DNA of 64,000 nt from Acidobacteriaceae bacterium (GTDB taxonomy: Bacteria; Acidobacteriota; Terriglobia; Terriglobales; Acidobacteriaceae), in the NCBI GenBank assembly GCA_003138515.1, contig PLGG01000012.1, positions 160,061 through 224,060 of the forward strand. The letters run 5' to 3'. The position numbers and the translations under genes were made by a program. Positions 38,092-48,227 of the stretch are shown one piece after another (position 1 is the stretch's first letter; every line of letters begins with the position of its first letter). The notes below the pieces were generated by a model. The model did no database searches. It was not told where the DNA came from and saw only the letters and a list, made by a program, of their open reading frames with translations.

Positions 38092-39477
38092 TCAGTCGAC
38101 TTCATGCGCCGTATCGGGATTGTCGAATCGAGTAAACCGGGACGCGAAGTGCAGGTGCACAATGCCGGTGGGACCGTTACGTTGTTTGGCGATGATGAGC
38201 TCCGATTTGGCCTTTTCGTCCGACGTCATCTCCTCGTCGCGCTTGTAGTAACTGTCGCGGTGAATGAAGGCGACAACATCGGCGTCCTGCTCAATGGAGC
38301 CCGACTCGCGCAGATCGCTGAGCAAGGGGCGCTTGTCGTCGCGTTTTTCGTTGCTGCGCGAGAGTTGCGACAGCGCCATCACCGGTACCTGGAGTTCTTT
38401 GGCCATGGCCTTGAGGCCGCGCGAGATAGCAGACACCTCCTGAACGCGGTTCTCGTAGCCCTTGCGCGCGGCCCCCGGCGGGGTGGCCGACATCAGTTGC
38501 AGGTAGTCCACCACGACGAGATCGAGGCCGCCGGCGTTCTGCTTGAGGCGGCGCGCCTTGGCGCGCATCTCGGCCACCGTGGTATTCGCCGAGTCGTCGA
38601 TGAAGATGCGCGATTCAATCAGTTGTTCCAGCGCCAGTTGCAGTTTTTCGTGGTCCTTTCCGCCAATGTGACCGGCCTGCATCATTCGCTGATCGACCCA
38701 CGCCTGAGACGCCAACATGCGGCGCAGGAGCGATTCTCTGCTCATTTCCAGGCTGAAAACGGCCACGACTTTCCGATGCGTCACCGCCGCGTTTTGAGCG
38801 ATGTTGATAGCCAGGGCCGATTTTCCCATCGAGGGGCGAGCGGCGATGATGATCAACTCCCCTTTCTGAAGGCCTCGAGTCATCTCATCGAATTTCGTGA
38901 AGTCGGTTTGAAGACCGGTAATCGTGAGGCTCTGTTTGTAGAGGTTGTCGATCGTGCCGAACGAGTCGCGGACGATAATATCGAGGGGCTGCAGGCCTTG
39001 AGCGAGGCCGTTTTCGCTGACCTCGAGCAGTTGCGACTCGGTCTCATCGAGAACGCCGATGGCATCCTGGCTCTGGTCGGCAGCCTTAGCGATGGCGGCT
39101 GAGCAGATGCCCATGAGGCGGCGCAACATGCTCTTGTCTTTAACGATGCGGACGTAATCCTCGATGACCGGGCGGCGGGGCAAACCTTCAGTGAGGGATG
39201 CCAGGTAGGCGACGCCGCCGACGGATTCGACCTCCTTGTAGCGCGCCAGTTCTTCTGCAAGCGTGACAATGTCAATGGTGCGGCCAGTGTCGATCAACTC
39301 GCTCATACGGAGGAAGATGCGGCGATGCGAATCGAGCGAAAAGTCGTCGGCCTTGAGGGCTTCGGCGGCCTCGGCGTGGGCGGCATTATCGAGCAGGATC
39401 GCGCCCAGGATGGTCTTTTCCGCGTCAAGATTCGCGGGCAGGCCGGCTTCGAGGGTGAGGTCGGGGACAGTGGCCAT
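38092..39477 (-). CDS. dnaB: Replicative DNA helicase DnaB
   Basis: The ATG at 39477 (MATVPDLTLEAGLPANLDAE) is the start chosen; an upstream frame of 18 codons has no family content. The 461-residue protein has the N-terminal helical DnaB domain (EKTILGAILLDNAAHAEAAE) and the hexameric RecA-like helicase domain. The domain has Walker A in IIAARPSMGKSALAINIAQ, the H1a/H2 region with FSLEMSRESLLRRMLASQAW, the DLVVVDYLQLMSA Walker B, and MALSQLSRSNEKRDDKRPLL (H3). The end is VHLHFASRFTRFDNP. Length is normal. It unwinds DNA ahead of the replisome and binds DnaG, whose gene lies elsewhere in this window. It has no intein. The gene is single, between the recycling pair and the SDR. Confidence 0.97.
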   Translation of the reverse strand: MATVPDLTLEAGLPANLDAEKTILGAILLDNAAHAEAAEALKADDFSLDSHRRIFLRMSELIDTGRTIDIVTLAEELARYKEVESVGGVAYLASLTEGLPRRPVIEDYVRIVKDKSMLRRLMGICSAAIAKAADQSQDAIGVLDETESQLLEVSENGLAQGLQPLDIIVRDSFGTIDNLYKQSLTITGLQTDFTKFDEMTRGLQKGELIIIAARPSMGKSALAINIAQNAAVTHRKVVAVFSLEMSRESLLRRMLASQAWVDQRMMQAGHIGGKDHEKLQLALEQLIESRIFIDDSANTTVAEMRAKARRLKQNAGGLDLVVVDYLQLMSATPPGAARKGYENRVQEVSAISRGLKAMAKELQVPVMALSQLSRSNEKRDDKRPLLSDLRESGSIEQDADVVAFIHRDSYYKRDEEMTSDEKAKSELIIAKQRNGPTGIVHLHFASRFTRFDNPDTAHEVD

Positions 39478-39605
39478 AGAAAAGAGTTTGAGGCTTGCGG
39501 AAGCGGAGGGCAAGCTGGGAAAAACGAGCACGAATCTGAATAATCAGGTAAGAATTTGAGACCGAGCCCTGCCCAAAATCGTCACGCTCAGCACTAACTG
39601 GGCCC

Positions 39606-40349
39606 TCAGCCGTTGAGACGCGCGAAGATGGTGTCGAAATTGCCGGATTCCGCGGCGAAGCGGAGGGTCTTCACGTTCTCGACGCAGATTTCCTGGGGCG
39701 TGGGTTGCGACGTGAGGATTTCCATGGCCTCAGCAATGAACTTGCCGAGCGGCATGGCGCGCGGGTTGCTGAAGCCGTCCATCAGGTTGGTAGCGACGTA
39801 GGGAGGGATTAGCTCGAGAACTTCGATGCCAGTGTTGCGAAGTTGCGCGCGGAGCGAAAGCGTGTAGGAGTGGAGAGCCGCTTTGGCAGCGCAGTAAGTG
39901 GGTGTGCGCGCCATGGGCAGGAACGCCAACCCAGAGGATACGTTCATGATGGTGGCGCGCGGTTGCTGTTGGAGGTGCGGCAGCAAGGCTGCAGTGAGGC
40001 GGATGGGGCCGAGCAGATTAGTGGCAACGATGGCCTCGGCATCGGCCAGGTCGGGCTGCTGCTCAAGAAGCTTTTCTGCGCGCATGATGCCGGCGTTGTT
40101 GATGAGGACATTGAGAGAGGGGAACTCAGCGATAACCTGTGCGGCAAATGCACGGATGGGGGCGCGGTGTTCGATATCGAGCTGGAGCGACTTGATGCCG
40201 GGATTGGCGGCGGTGGTTTCGTCGAGAGCCTGGAGCCTGCGTCCGGCGACGATGACTTGGTTGCCGAGGGCGTGGAAGGATTCAGCAAGGCCGCGGCCGA
40301 TGCCGGAACCGCCGCCAGTGATCAGGATGGTGTTGCCGGTCGTATTCAT
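39606..40349 (-). CDS. Short-chain dehydrogenase/reductase
   Basis: The start at ATG 40349 (MNTTGNTILITGGGSGIGRG) gives 247 residues; a start 21 bases upstream is possible. The cofactor loop is TGGGSGIG, and NNAGI and VSSGLAFLP with YCAAK provide the catalytic Ser-Tyr-Lys. The rest is a regular classical SDR. An Arg in ILTSQ... and the acidic residue after the second strand (VAGRR) suggest NADP use. Substrates are unknown. The pattern of the middle part (LNVLINNAGIMRAEKLLE and PHLQQQPRATIMN) resembles DltE-like SDRs. It is on the same strand as dnaB, about 130 bases upstream of its start. Confidence 0.85.
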   Translation of the reverse strand: MNTTGNTILITGGGSGIGRGLAESFHALGNQVIVAGRRLQALDETTAANPGIKSLQLDIEHRAPIRAFAAQVIAEFPSLNVLINNAGIMRAEKLLEQQPDLADAEAIVATNLLGPIRLTAALLPHLQQQPRATIMNVSSGLAFLPMARTPTYCAAKAALHSYTLSLRAQLRNTGIEVLELIPPYVATNLMDGFSNPRAMPLGKFIAEAMEILTSQPTPQEICVENVKTLRFAAESGNFDTIFARLNG

Positions 40350-40699
40350 GGGACCGAATGCCTCTGACACAAATGATAGCGAGATCGCGTGGTTCTTGCG
40401 TTGAGGAGCACAGCAGACTGCTTGCGACTCGCAATGCCGGCGAGCTTCATTGTTACTCGAAGCAACCTATCGCCACGGTTGCGGCGTCGAAGGAGCCAAA
40501 GTGGGCCATTGTGGGCAGTCATTTACCATCTTGGAACCGATCTACTAATGAGTGATCTAAATCGCTCGCCGGCGATTTAACCGAAAAGGATAATGAGGCA
40601 TCGACTACGAAGCAACGCCTTTTGCCGGGCATCTTTGTTGTCGACCTCGACTGATTCTGTTCGGCGCATTGCCGATAGGAGTCGAAGGAGGATGCCGAC
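40350..40699. other. Non-coding stretch upstream of a small membrane protein gene
   Basis: No reliable gene is seen in these 350 bases. The hairpin at 40558-40579 (TAAATCGC and GCGATTTA, six-base loop) lies about 120 bases before the small gene at 40700 and may be a regulatory or boundary site. Confidence 0.5.
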
Positions 40700-40969
40700 A
40701 TGGCAACCCAACCATTCGACAACGCCCACCTGCTAACAGTTTCGCCTTCCCAGCTTGCACCTCAATTGCGAATGAGCAGTTATGCCGCCACCCTGGCTGG
40801 AGCAAAGGTTCTGAGGAGCGGCGCTGCTCGAGCAGGCGCGGAGTGGCCCGCCGGGGCGATTGTCAATTTGCATCTTTTGGGAAAAGGAGTAGGGTGGGCG
40901 CTAGCGATCGAAAGCGCGGCGGCACTGAGCATTTATGGCATCTGGTATCTGTGGCATCTTTGGCTGTAA
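40700..40969 (+). CDS. Small membrane protein, 89 residues
   Basis: AGGAGG lies eight bases before the ATG, one of the best ribosome sites in the window. The protein reads MATQPFDNAHLLTVSPSQLA and ends with a hydrophobic segment (ALAIESAAALSIYGIWYLWH, about residues 67-86), so it is probably anchored by a single C-terminal helix. There is nothing recognisable and no neighbour link: the diacylglycerol kinase-like gene follows about 200 bases downstream. Codon pattern and ribosome site suggest it is real. Confidence 0.55.
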   Translation: MATQPFDNAHLLTVSPSQLAPQLRMSSYAATLAGAKVLRSGAARAGAEWPAGAIVNLHLLGKGVGWALAIESAAALSIYGIWYLWHLWL

Positions 40970-41176
40970 GTCGCACTGGCATACCGAACCTTCGCAGGAA
41001 ACTCGACCCGCCTTAGACCGGCAAAACGATTCTCTCCCCTGATCTTTTGCGTCCAAACCAAGGCGATACGTATTTAGTGTTATTTCAACCCTGCAATCTG
41101 CATTTCTCGCTTCAAATCTGCGATGATGGCAAGATGTGCCTGAGGGCACTTTAGACAGATAGGATCCACCGTCCAG

Positions 41177-42139
41177 GTGAAACCCGCAATGCGCCGTGTG
41201 GCGCTGATCTACAACCCGGCTTCAGGCCAATACTCCGCGCGGAGGCACGCGGCCGTTGACGAGATCAAGGCCGTGCTCCGTGAAGCGGGAGTTGTGGCAG
41301 AGGCGTTTGAAACCGGCGCACCGGGCAGTGCGACAACCATCGCAGAACGGGCCATCCGCGACGGCTTCGATACGATTCTGGCTTGCGGCGGTGACGGCAC
41401 GGTCCATGAGGCCGTACAGAGCATGGTCGGCACCGACGTGGCGCTGGGAGTGGTTCCACTGGGCACAGCCAACGCCCTGGCTGCGGACCTGGGACTGATC
41501 GCATCGCCGGCCAAAGTGGCGCGCAAGCTGCTGGATTCGACGCCGGCGCGAGTTTCCGTAGGGCGCATTCACTACGAAGACAAGACCGGAAATCCCGGCG
41601 CGCGCTATTTCATCGTAGCGGCGGGAATCGGCGCCGATGCGTTGCTGATGTCGCGGCTGGACTCGCGGCTGAAGCGAAGACTGGGATATGTTTTGTATCT
41701 GATCGAGGCGTTCCGGATCTGGGCTACTTCGTCTTTTCCGCTTTTCGAGGCGGAACTGCCATCGAATGGAAACGGCGGCGGGCGGGTGCTGGTGGTTTCG
41801 CAGTTGCTGGCCGTGCGGGTGCGCTCATTTGGCGGAGTCCTGCGCACGTTGGCTCCGGGCGCAAGTTTGCGCAATGGCAGCCTGAGCATGCTGGCTTTCA
41901 AAACGCAAAGCCGGTTGCACTACCTCTCATTCCTGCTCGCGGTGATCGCCGGGCGGCACACATTCAACCGGGATGTGGAACTGATGGACTCGCCATCGAT
42001 CGAATGTCGCGCATGCAACGGCTCTGCCGATCATCTCTTCGTCGAGGCGGATGGAGAGGTTCTGGGCTCTCTGCCGGTGCGGCTCGAAGTCGTGCCCCAT
42101 TCGCTTACGCTGCTGATCCCGCCAAGTGTGCAGCCGTGA
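41177..42139 (+). CDS. Diacylglycerol kinase family protein (DagK/YegS-type)
   Basis: The start is GTG, with an internal ATG four codons later (MRRVALIYNPASG). The 320-residue protein has the lipid-kinase signatures IYNPASG, LACGGDGTVHEAVQ (GGDGT nucleotide loop) and VPLGTANALAADLG. The C-terminal part continues with AAGIGADALLMSRLDSRLKR and ends with EADGEVLGSLPVRLEVVPHS, as in the family. It phosphorylates diacylglycerol or a related lipid; YegS-type proteins act on phosphatidylglycerol. Substrate cannot be told. It is convergent with glpD, which uses glycerol-3-phosphate, a link that may be accidental. Confidence 0.9.
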   Translation: MKPAMRRVALIYNPASGQYSARRHAAVDEIKAVLREAGVVAEAFETGAPGSATTIAERAIRDGFDTILACGGDGTVHEAVQSMVGTDVALGVVPLGTANALAADLGLIASPAKVARKLLDSTPARVSVGRIHYEDKTGNPGARYFIVAAGIGADALLMSRLDSRLKRRLGYVLYLIEAFRIWATSSFPLFEAELPSNGNGGGRVLVVSQLLAVRVRSFGGVLRTLAPGASLRNGSLSMLAFKTQSRLHYLSFLLAVIAGRHTFNRDVELMDSPSIECRACNGSADHLFVEADGEVLGSLPVRLEVVPHSLTLLIPPSVQP

Positions 42140-42227
42140 AGAGCGGGGCGTAGCTGGTTTTTTCCCCGCATTATGCGGCGATGGATTCCCCCGGAGCGGC
42201 ACCCTGCTCAGCTGATCGCCCCTCGAC

Positions 42228-43796
42228 TCATTCCTCGTAGAGATAGCCTTTAGCGGTTTCCTGGAAACTGCGCAGGTCGTCTGCCTTCCAGGCGTCGCAG
42301 CGGTGGAGCTCGCTCGCCAGCAGGTCAGCGACGGCGGGTGCGGCTTCGATGGCGGCGCGCGCATCGAGAAAAAGAGCTCGGGTACGGCGGGCGAGCACGT
42401 CCTCGACCTTACGAGCCATTTCGTATCGTGCTGCCCAGACAACCTCGCGCCGCCTGAAGGGCAGGCGTGGGTGCAGCAAAGCATCCAGACTCGAGTCCTG
42501 GGCGGAAAGTGCGCGAAGGGCAGGAAGATCGGAACCATAAACACTCTCCCACGGGGAGTTCGCAGTGGTTGTGTCGGCGGTCCAGCCGTGAAGCTTTAAT
42601 TCCAGAGTTGGAGACGAACGCTTGGGGAGGCCTGCAACTTGCGTGGCGCGATCAACTGTGTCCTGTCCCATGCGGCGGTAGGTGGTCCACTTTCCACCCG
42701 TCACCGTAATGAGGCCGGATGCAGAGACCAGGATGGTGTGATCGCGAGAGAGTTTTGAGGTCCTGACGCCGCCTTTGCGGACCAACGGCCGCAGACCAGA
42801 CCACACACTGAGAATCTCTTCGGGGCGCGGCGCACGGCCCAGGTAGCGGGCGATGTGGTCGCGCAGGAACTTCTTCTCTTCAGGAAGTGCGCGCGGCTCG
42901 GGCGAGGTGGTGTGAACGGGTACGTCGGTGGTTCCGACAAGCAGCGCGCCGAGCCAGGGAATGGCGAAGAGGACGCGGCCGTCAGCCGTTTTGGGAATCA
43001 TGAGCGCGGTGTTCCCAGGGAGGAAGGAACGCGGCAAGACGAAGTGCGATCCCTGGCTGACGACCAGAAACGAGCCGCGCGGGCGGCCATCGAGCGCAAG
43101 TGTTTCCTCGGCGTGAACGCCACAGGCGTTGATGACGGCCTTGGCCTGCACCTCGAAGTCGCAGCCGTCTTCGAGGTCGTGAGCCCGGATGCCGGCAATT
43201 TTGCCGCCGCGTTCGATCAGACCCGTGGCTTCAACGTAGTTGATGGCGGTTCCGCCATGATCCTGGAGGGTGCGCAACAACGCGATCGCGTAGCGGGCGT
43301 CGTCGAACTGACCGTCGTGATAGAGAATGCCGCCGCAAAGATGGTCGCCCGTCACTCCAGGCAATCTTGCGAGCGTGCTCTCGCGGGAGAGAAGTTCTGA
43401 CCGGCCGAAAGATAGTTTTCCCGAAAGCCGTTCGTAGACCTTGAGGCCGACACCATAGTAAGGAAGCGAAAAATAGCTGTAAGCCGGGACAACGAAACAG
43501 AGATCGTGTACCAGATGAGGCGCGTTGCGCAGCATGTGGCCGCGTTCGCGCAGGGCGTCGAGGACCAGCGTCAAGTTCATTTGCTCGAGATAGCGCACGC
43601 CGCCATGCACGAGCTTGGTGCTGCGGCTGGAGGTTTCTTTGACGAAGTCGGAACGCTCTACAAGCAGCGTGCGGTAGCCGCGAGCGGCGGCTTCCACCGC
43701 TGCACCCAAACCAGTGGCCCCGCCGCCGATGACCAATACATCCCACGGCTGCGACGCAGCGCCAATTTGGCTGAGAATTTCCTGCCTATCGATCAC
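42228..43796 (-). CDS. glpD: Aerobic glycerol-3-phosphate dehydrogenase GlpD
   Basis: The start is GTG 43796 (VIDRQEILSQIGAASQPWDV), with GGAAG eight bases upstream; the frame runs 73 codons further upstream with no family content. The 522-residue protein has the FAD motif DVLVIGGGATGLGAAVEAAA and the family stretch KETSSRSTKLVHGGVRYLEQ. Further motifs are GIRAHDLEDG, CGVHAEETLALDG and the C-terminal domain with VTGGKWTTYRRMGQDTVD. It oxidises glycerol-3-phosphate to dihydroxyacetone phosphate at the membrane, passing electrons to quinones. Length is normal. No glpK or glpF lies nearby. It is convergent with the diacylglycerol-kinase gene. Confidence 0.94.
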   Translation of the reverse strand: MIDRQEILSQIGAASQPWDVLVIGGGATGLGAAVEAAARGYRTLLVERSDFVKETSSRSTKLVHGGVRYLEQMNLTLVLDALRERGHMLRNAPHLVHDLCFVVPAYSYFSLPYYGVGLKVYERLSGKLSFGRSELLSRESTLARLPGVTGDHLCGGILYHDGQFDDARYAIALLRTLQDHGGTAINYVEATGLIERGGKIAGIRAHDLEDGCDFEVQAKAVINACGVHAEETLALDGRPRGSFLVVSQGSHFVLPRSFLPGNTALMIPKTADGRVLFAIPWLGALLVGTTDVPVHTTSPEPRALPEEKKFLRDHIARYLGRAPRPEEILSVWSGLRPLVRKGGVRTSKLSRDHTILVSASGLITVTGGKWTTYRRMGQDTVDRATQVAGLPKRSSPTLELKLHGWTADTTTANSPWESVYGSDLPALRALSAQDSSLDALLHPRLPFRRREVVWAARYEMARKVEDVLARRTRALFLDARAAIEAAPAVADLLASELHRCDAWKADDLRSFQETAKGYLYEE

Positions 43797-44031
43797 GCCT
43801 CTCACTTCCTTTCGATCTGACCGGACGACGGAAAACAACACGATCTGAGGCGAGGCACGACTCGACGCACACGAGCTACGTTGCGAGCCGGTACGCCGCC
43901 TTCGATCAAGGTGAATGGCTGTTTTTCCGCCCAGACTCTGGTCTCTCAGTGGGCGCGATATTGGGCGAATCCGGGAACCTGCGAGACGCGCCGGCCGCAT
44001 TGCAGTGGCCGGCACGCCTGTTTGATGCGGG

Positions 44032-47000
44032 TTAGTAAGTTACTTTCAAACCGAACTGAACGATGCGTGGCGAGAACGTCGACGTGATGGTGCCGCCGCC
44101 CAAACTGGTAGGCGCAGAGACTCCGTTTGCCGTGCCCGACACCGTGCTGCCGCCTGTTCCCCCGGGCAGATACAAGTTCGTGTGGTTGAAGATGTTGTAC
44201 AGCTCCGAGCGAAACTCGATCTTCACCCGTTCAATGGGAGTGTTGAAGTGTTTGTTGAAGGCCAAGTCGGTCTCATAATACGCAGGCGTACGACCGAAGT
44301 TCTTGGGCAAGCTGCCAAATGGGCTCGCGATGGTGGCCCCGGTTACAAAGCTGGAGCCGCTGGTATAGGTTTCGGGAATGTTCAGAGCGGAGGCGTTGAT
44401 GTACTGCACCTGCCCGTTTGCCAGATGTGTCTTCTGGATATAGGGAACGCCCCGGACCAGGTTGGGGCGATAGGCCGCAAACCCACGCCAGTTCTGCGTC
44501 AACGTGGGCGAAACCTGGTTCTTTGCGTTGGGCGTGTACTGGATGTTGAACGGCGTTCCAGCCTGCATGAAGTTCACGCCGCTGATCTGCCATCCACCGA
44601 GAATCGCGTTCAGTGGCCCGTTCGCCGTATTCATCCACTTCTTTCCCTGGCCAAACGGCAGTTCGTAAACCAGGGTGGTGATGTTGGCCACGGGTAGGTT
44701 GTAGTCCGACTGGCCATAATCGGCCTGGATGTTGTCGCCGTTCTGCGGGCATGGAGTATTAGCGTCGAGAGTCGACGAAGCATTGTCCAGCGCATGCTGC
44801 CAACTGAAGGAGTTGAGCAACGTCAAGCCGCCCACCATACGCTGCTCGTACCGCACCTGCAGCGCGTTATAGCTGGAGTGGAATTCGCTGAGCGCCTGCG
44901 TGATGTCGCCGTACTGGAAGGTGTTGGGGTACAGCGCCTGGTTATTGAGCAGGTATCCGCTCCAGTTTGGATAAGGACGCTGCCAAATTCCACCTTGCGG
45001 GTTCAAGCTCGACGCGACCGGCGGCAAAGCGGTGTTGCCCTCGTTCGCATTGACGAAGCCCTGCAGGTGAACACCATGGTTGCCTACATAGGCAATGTCG
45101 AGGAGGATATTCTTAGCCAGCGTCTTTTGCACGCTGAGGAACCAGCTCTCGGCGTAGCCGTCCCTGGTGTTCGGCGGGATGGAGTCGATGTTGTCGGTGC
45201 CGGCGCTGAAGGTCGTTGCCAGTCCGGTTGGGAAGCCTTGCGAGAGCCTAACGTAACCATTGGTCGTGCCGACGGCCGGGTTGGTGACCGTGGTGATCAA
45301 CGCAAAAGGTGCATTGATGGCGATATTGTTGCCCGATCCGGCGCGCCAGTAGTGCACATACGCGGTACCATAACCGCCGCGAACGGCGATCGAGTTGGTC
45401 GGCGCAAAGGCGAAGCCGACGCGCGGCGCCCAGTCGGAAAGATCGGGGTTGACGAGTGTCTTGCCGTAAACACCGCCGCCGCTAAAGGGAGCAATACAAG
45501 GCGCCGAACCGCACATGGGCGACTGCGCTGTCGTATAGCCGGGAGTGAGGGTTTGCAGCGTTCCGGTGCCCAGGTTGAAATTCGAAATGAGGTTGTTGCG
45601 TTCGGACCATGGCGAACCGTACTCCCAGCGCAGCCCAATATTCAAGGTCAAATTGTTGGTAACCTTCAAGTCGTCCTGCGCATAGGCGCTATCCATACCC
45701 TGGTAGACGTGCGTGATGTAGTAAGTGGCAAGTGAGTAGGTCCGCGAAGCGCCAAACAGAAAATCAGCCCAGTACGTGTCGGCCACGGAACTGGTGTTCG
45801 GGCAACTCGATCCAGCCGCCGCCGGACAAGCGCTGTACCCGTTTGAGAACGCAAACGAACCATACAGTGGATTCGAGTCCTGAATCTCCTGAAAGACTTT
45901 CTCGTACTCGTAGCCGAACTTGAGCGAGTGGCGACCCTTGACCCAGGTGAAGTTCACCTTGGGATCGAGCAGGGAGGGATTCTGCCATTGCGGGTTCGTG
46001 CTCTGGCGGCCGAAGGAGGTGAAACCGCCGCTGACGGCCATCGACGGCAGGCCTCCGGAAACATTCGCGATGGTTGGCAAACCCGGAATCGTACCCGACG
46101 GAAACGCTGTATTGCCGATCGCGAACGTCCACTTGCCTGCTTTGGTGCCGGAGAGGGCCAGGCGGGCATCGACGAATTTATTAGTCCCGATGGAATGGTT
46201 GAAGCCAAGAGCCACCTGCTCATCGTGAATCAGGATGTGGCCGTTGGTCTGCATGTCGATCGGCTCGGGCAGGAGGTTATAGTTCTTGCCGATCTCCTTG
46301 CGGTCGCTAACCTTCAGGAACCAGGAGGTGTTCTGGCTCTGCTGGAAATCCAGCCGCAGGTCGCCCTTGTCGGCATAATCGGTGAACGGCGCGTTCAGCG
46401 GACAATCGTTCGTGGCCACGCCCGTCGATGCGGAACCAGCGGTGACCACGCATCTGCCACCCGCATTCGAGGCCAGCGCTCCCTTATATAAATTGGCAAT
46501 CACCAACGAGGTCGCGTCAGCATCGGCTTTGGCCTGCGTGGGCCAGTTGGCGTACGGCGTGCCGGCCGGAATATAGGTGCCCGGGCTCCACGGATCCTGC
46601 ACCGCAACGGCCAATTGGCCGTTTAGCTCATTGGTGGTGGGGACGGTATCGATGACCGTAGGCGTGAGCTTCTGCCGAAAGCCCTCGTAATCGAGGAACC
46701 AGAAAAACTTGTTGGTGATGATCGGCCCGCCAAAGTTAACGCCGAACTGGTTGCGGTTGAAGATGGGTTTGAAGAAGGGATATTGCTGGCCCGTGACAGC
46801 GTTGATCGAAACCGGTTTGATGTAGCCGAAGGCATTCAGGTCGGTGTTACGGAGGAATTCGTAGAGCGTGCCATGAAACTGGTTCGTGCCGCTCTTAGTG
46901 GCGACGTTGATGGTGGCGCCGGAGGAGCGGCCGTACTCCGCGCTTTCGTTGTTGGTCACCACGTCAAACTGGGCGACGGAATCCGGCGGAGGTTGAATGA

Positions 47001-47718
47001 TCTGGTTGTCGAAGCCCTGGTTGCTTTCGCCGTAGGAGTTGTTGTCCATGCCGTCGATCAGGTAGTCGTTGAACATGCTGCGCTGCCCGTTCACGCTGTA
47101 CGATCCCTGGCGCAGGAGAGACGTGACGCCCGTCTGATTGGCCTGCGATGGATCGGGGCGCGCGCCGGAGACATAGTCCACGAGATCGGAATAATTGCGG
47201 CTCACGAGCGGCAGGGCCGCGCTTTGATATCCCGTGATGGTCTGGTCGCGCTGGCTCGATTCTGTCTGAAGTTGCAGGGCGACGTCGCTTACTTCAACTG
47301 TGGTGGCCTCGGCTGCGCCAACCTTCAACACGAGGTCGATGCGTTCGCGCTCGCCAACGGAGATGGTGATGTGTTTGGCCTCGGCGAGGGCATAGCCCGC
47401 AGCACTCGCCGAGATGGTGTACTCGCCGACACGGAGCGATGGGAATTCATAGTCGCCCGACTCGCTGGTCTTGACGACCGAGGCAACTCCGGTGGCATCG
47501 TTGGTGACGGTCACGGTAACGTTTGGAACCGCAGACCCGCTGGAGTCGCGAATGGTCCCGACGAGGCCGCCATTGTCGTATTGAGCGAAAGCCGCAGGGG
47601 AAGAAATCACCAACAAGAGCGCCATCGCCAGAAAAATCCATCCGGAACCTCGAATCCCGAACCTCGTCCTGATATTGACTCCGGCTTGTTGCCCCACAGA
47701 TCGGTTTGAAGAATTCAT
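44032..47718 (-). CDS. Oar-like TonB-dependent receptor with carboxypeptidase-regulatory-like N-terminus
   Basis: The start at ATG 47718 is supported by GGGAGG four bases upstream, and a signal peptide (IFLAMALLLVISSPAAFAQY) follows. The 1228-residue protein has a carboxypeptidase-regulatory-like domain (GLVGTIRDSSGSAVPNVTVT and ESGDYEFPSLRVGEYTISAS, about residues 45-130). Next is a plug region with NQTGVTSLLRQGSYSVNGQR and DYLIDGMDNNSYGESNQGFD. A long beta barrel ends with FSPRIVQFGLKVTY. The terminal aromatic residue and layout are those of the Oar-like receptors abundant in Acidobacteriota. A role in uptake of large glycans or in surface adhesion is usual for the group, but no ligand can be named. 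It stands alone, with no SusD-like partner. Confidence 0.92.
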   Translation of the reverse strand: MNSSNRSVGQQAGVNIRTRFGIRGSGWIFLAMALLLVISSPAAFAQYDNGGLVGTIRDSSGSAVPNVTVTVTNDATGVASVVKTSESGDYEFPSLRVGEYTISASAAGYALAEAKHITISVGERERIDLVLKVGAAEATTVEVSDVALQLQTESSQRDQTITGYQSAALPLVSRNYSDLVDYVSGARPDPSQANQTGVTSLLRQGSYSVNGQRSMFNDYLIDGMDNNSYGESNQGFDNQIIQPPPDSVAQFDVVTNNESAEYGRSSGATINVATKSGTNQFHGTLYEFLRNTDLNAFGYIKPVSINAVTGQQYPFFKPIFNRNQFGVNFGGPIITNKFFWFLDYEGFRQKLTPTVIDTVPTTNELNGQLAVAVQDPWSPGTYIPAGTPYANWPTQAKADADATSLVIANLYKGALASNAGGRCVVTAGSASTGVATNDCPLNAPFTDYADKGDLRLDFQQSQNTSWFLKVSDRKEIGKNYNLLPEPIDMQTNGHILIHDEQVALGFNHSIGTNKFVDARLALSGTKAGKWTFAIGNTAFPSGTIPGLPTIANVSGGLPSMAVSGGFTSFGRQSTNPQWQNPSLLDPKVNFTWVKGRHSLKFGYEYEKVFQEIQDSNPLYGSFAFSNGYSACPAAAGSSCPNTSSVADTYWADFLFGASRTYSLATYYITHVYQGMDSAYAQDDLKVTNNLTLNIGLRWEYGSPWSERNNLISNFNLGTGTLQTLTPGYTTAQSPMCGSAPCIAPFSGGGVYGKTLVNPDLSDWAPRVGFAFAPTNSIAVRGGYGTAYVHYWRAGSGNNIAINAPFALITTVTNPAVGTTNGYVRLSQGFPTGLATTFSAGTDNIDSIPPNTRDGYAESWFLSVQKTLAKNILLDIAYVGNHGVHLQGFVNANEGNTALPPVASSLNPQGGIWQRPYPNWSGYLLNNQALYPNTFQYGDITQALSEFHSSYNALQVRYEQRMVGGLTLLNSFSWQHALDNASSTLDANTPCPQNGDNIQADYGQSDYNLPVANITTLVYELPFGQGKKWMNTANGPLNAILGGWQISGVNFMQAGTPFNIQYTPNAKNQVSPTLTQNWRGFAAYRPNLVRGVPYIQKTHLANGQVQYINASALNIPETYTSGSSFVTGATIASPFGSLPKNFGRTPAYYETDLAFNKHFNTPIERVKIEFRSELYNIFNHTNLYLPGGTGGSTVSGTANGVSAPTSLGGGTITSTFSPRIVQFGLKVTY

Positions 47719-48227
47719 ATTGCCTCCCAATGATTTCGTTTCAAAAGCGGTTGACCGAATTCCCTGTTCGCCAGCGCTATTAACTAATCGAAAGATACGG
47801 TCATCGGAAAACGCGATTCGTTATTTGAACCGGATGAGAAAGCCATGCCCCAGGGACGCGCGTTCGTCCAAGGGGAGGGATATCCGCGCGGCCCGTGGGG
47901 ACGGACACGGGGATAAAGAGGCTCAGAGCCCAAGACAGCGCCCCGAGTCATTGAGTGCGAGACGATTCAAAGCCATCCTTGGCCACTTCCGTTAAGATTC
48001 GAGGAATACACCGTTAAAAGTCTGCCAAAGACAAAAATCCACCCCAAAGACAGACCCCTCCTCTCGGCACCCAAATGCACGAGATCGATTCAGGAGAAGC
48101 TGTACTTGGCGGTGGATTTCTCTGAGTCTTTTTCCGCGAGAGGAAGCTAACAAAGGCGCAATGAGCGTGTCAAGAACAATTTGGCGCAGGTAGACAACGA
48201 GGCGGAACGGCGACTACGGGCGCGCGA
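47719..48227. other. Non-coding stretch upstream of the TonB receptor gene
   Basis: These 509 bases contain the TonB-receptor promoter region and the 3' flank of alanine dehydrogenase. I saw no gene, strong hairpin or repeat in it. Confidence 0.6.

Noticed and set aside
42160-42190. Possible terminator after glpD with CCGCAT and ATGCGG arms
   Set aside because: The T run lies before the palindrome on the + strand and there is none after it on the glpD strand.
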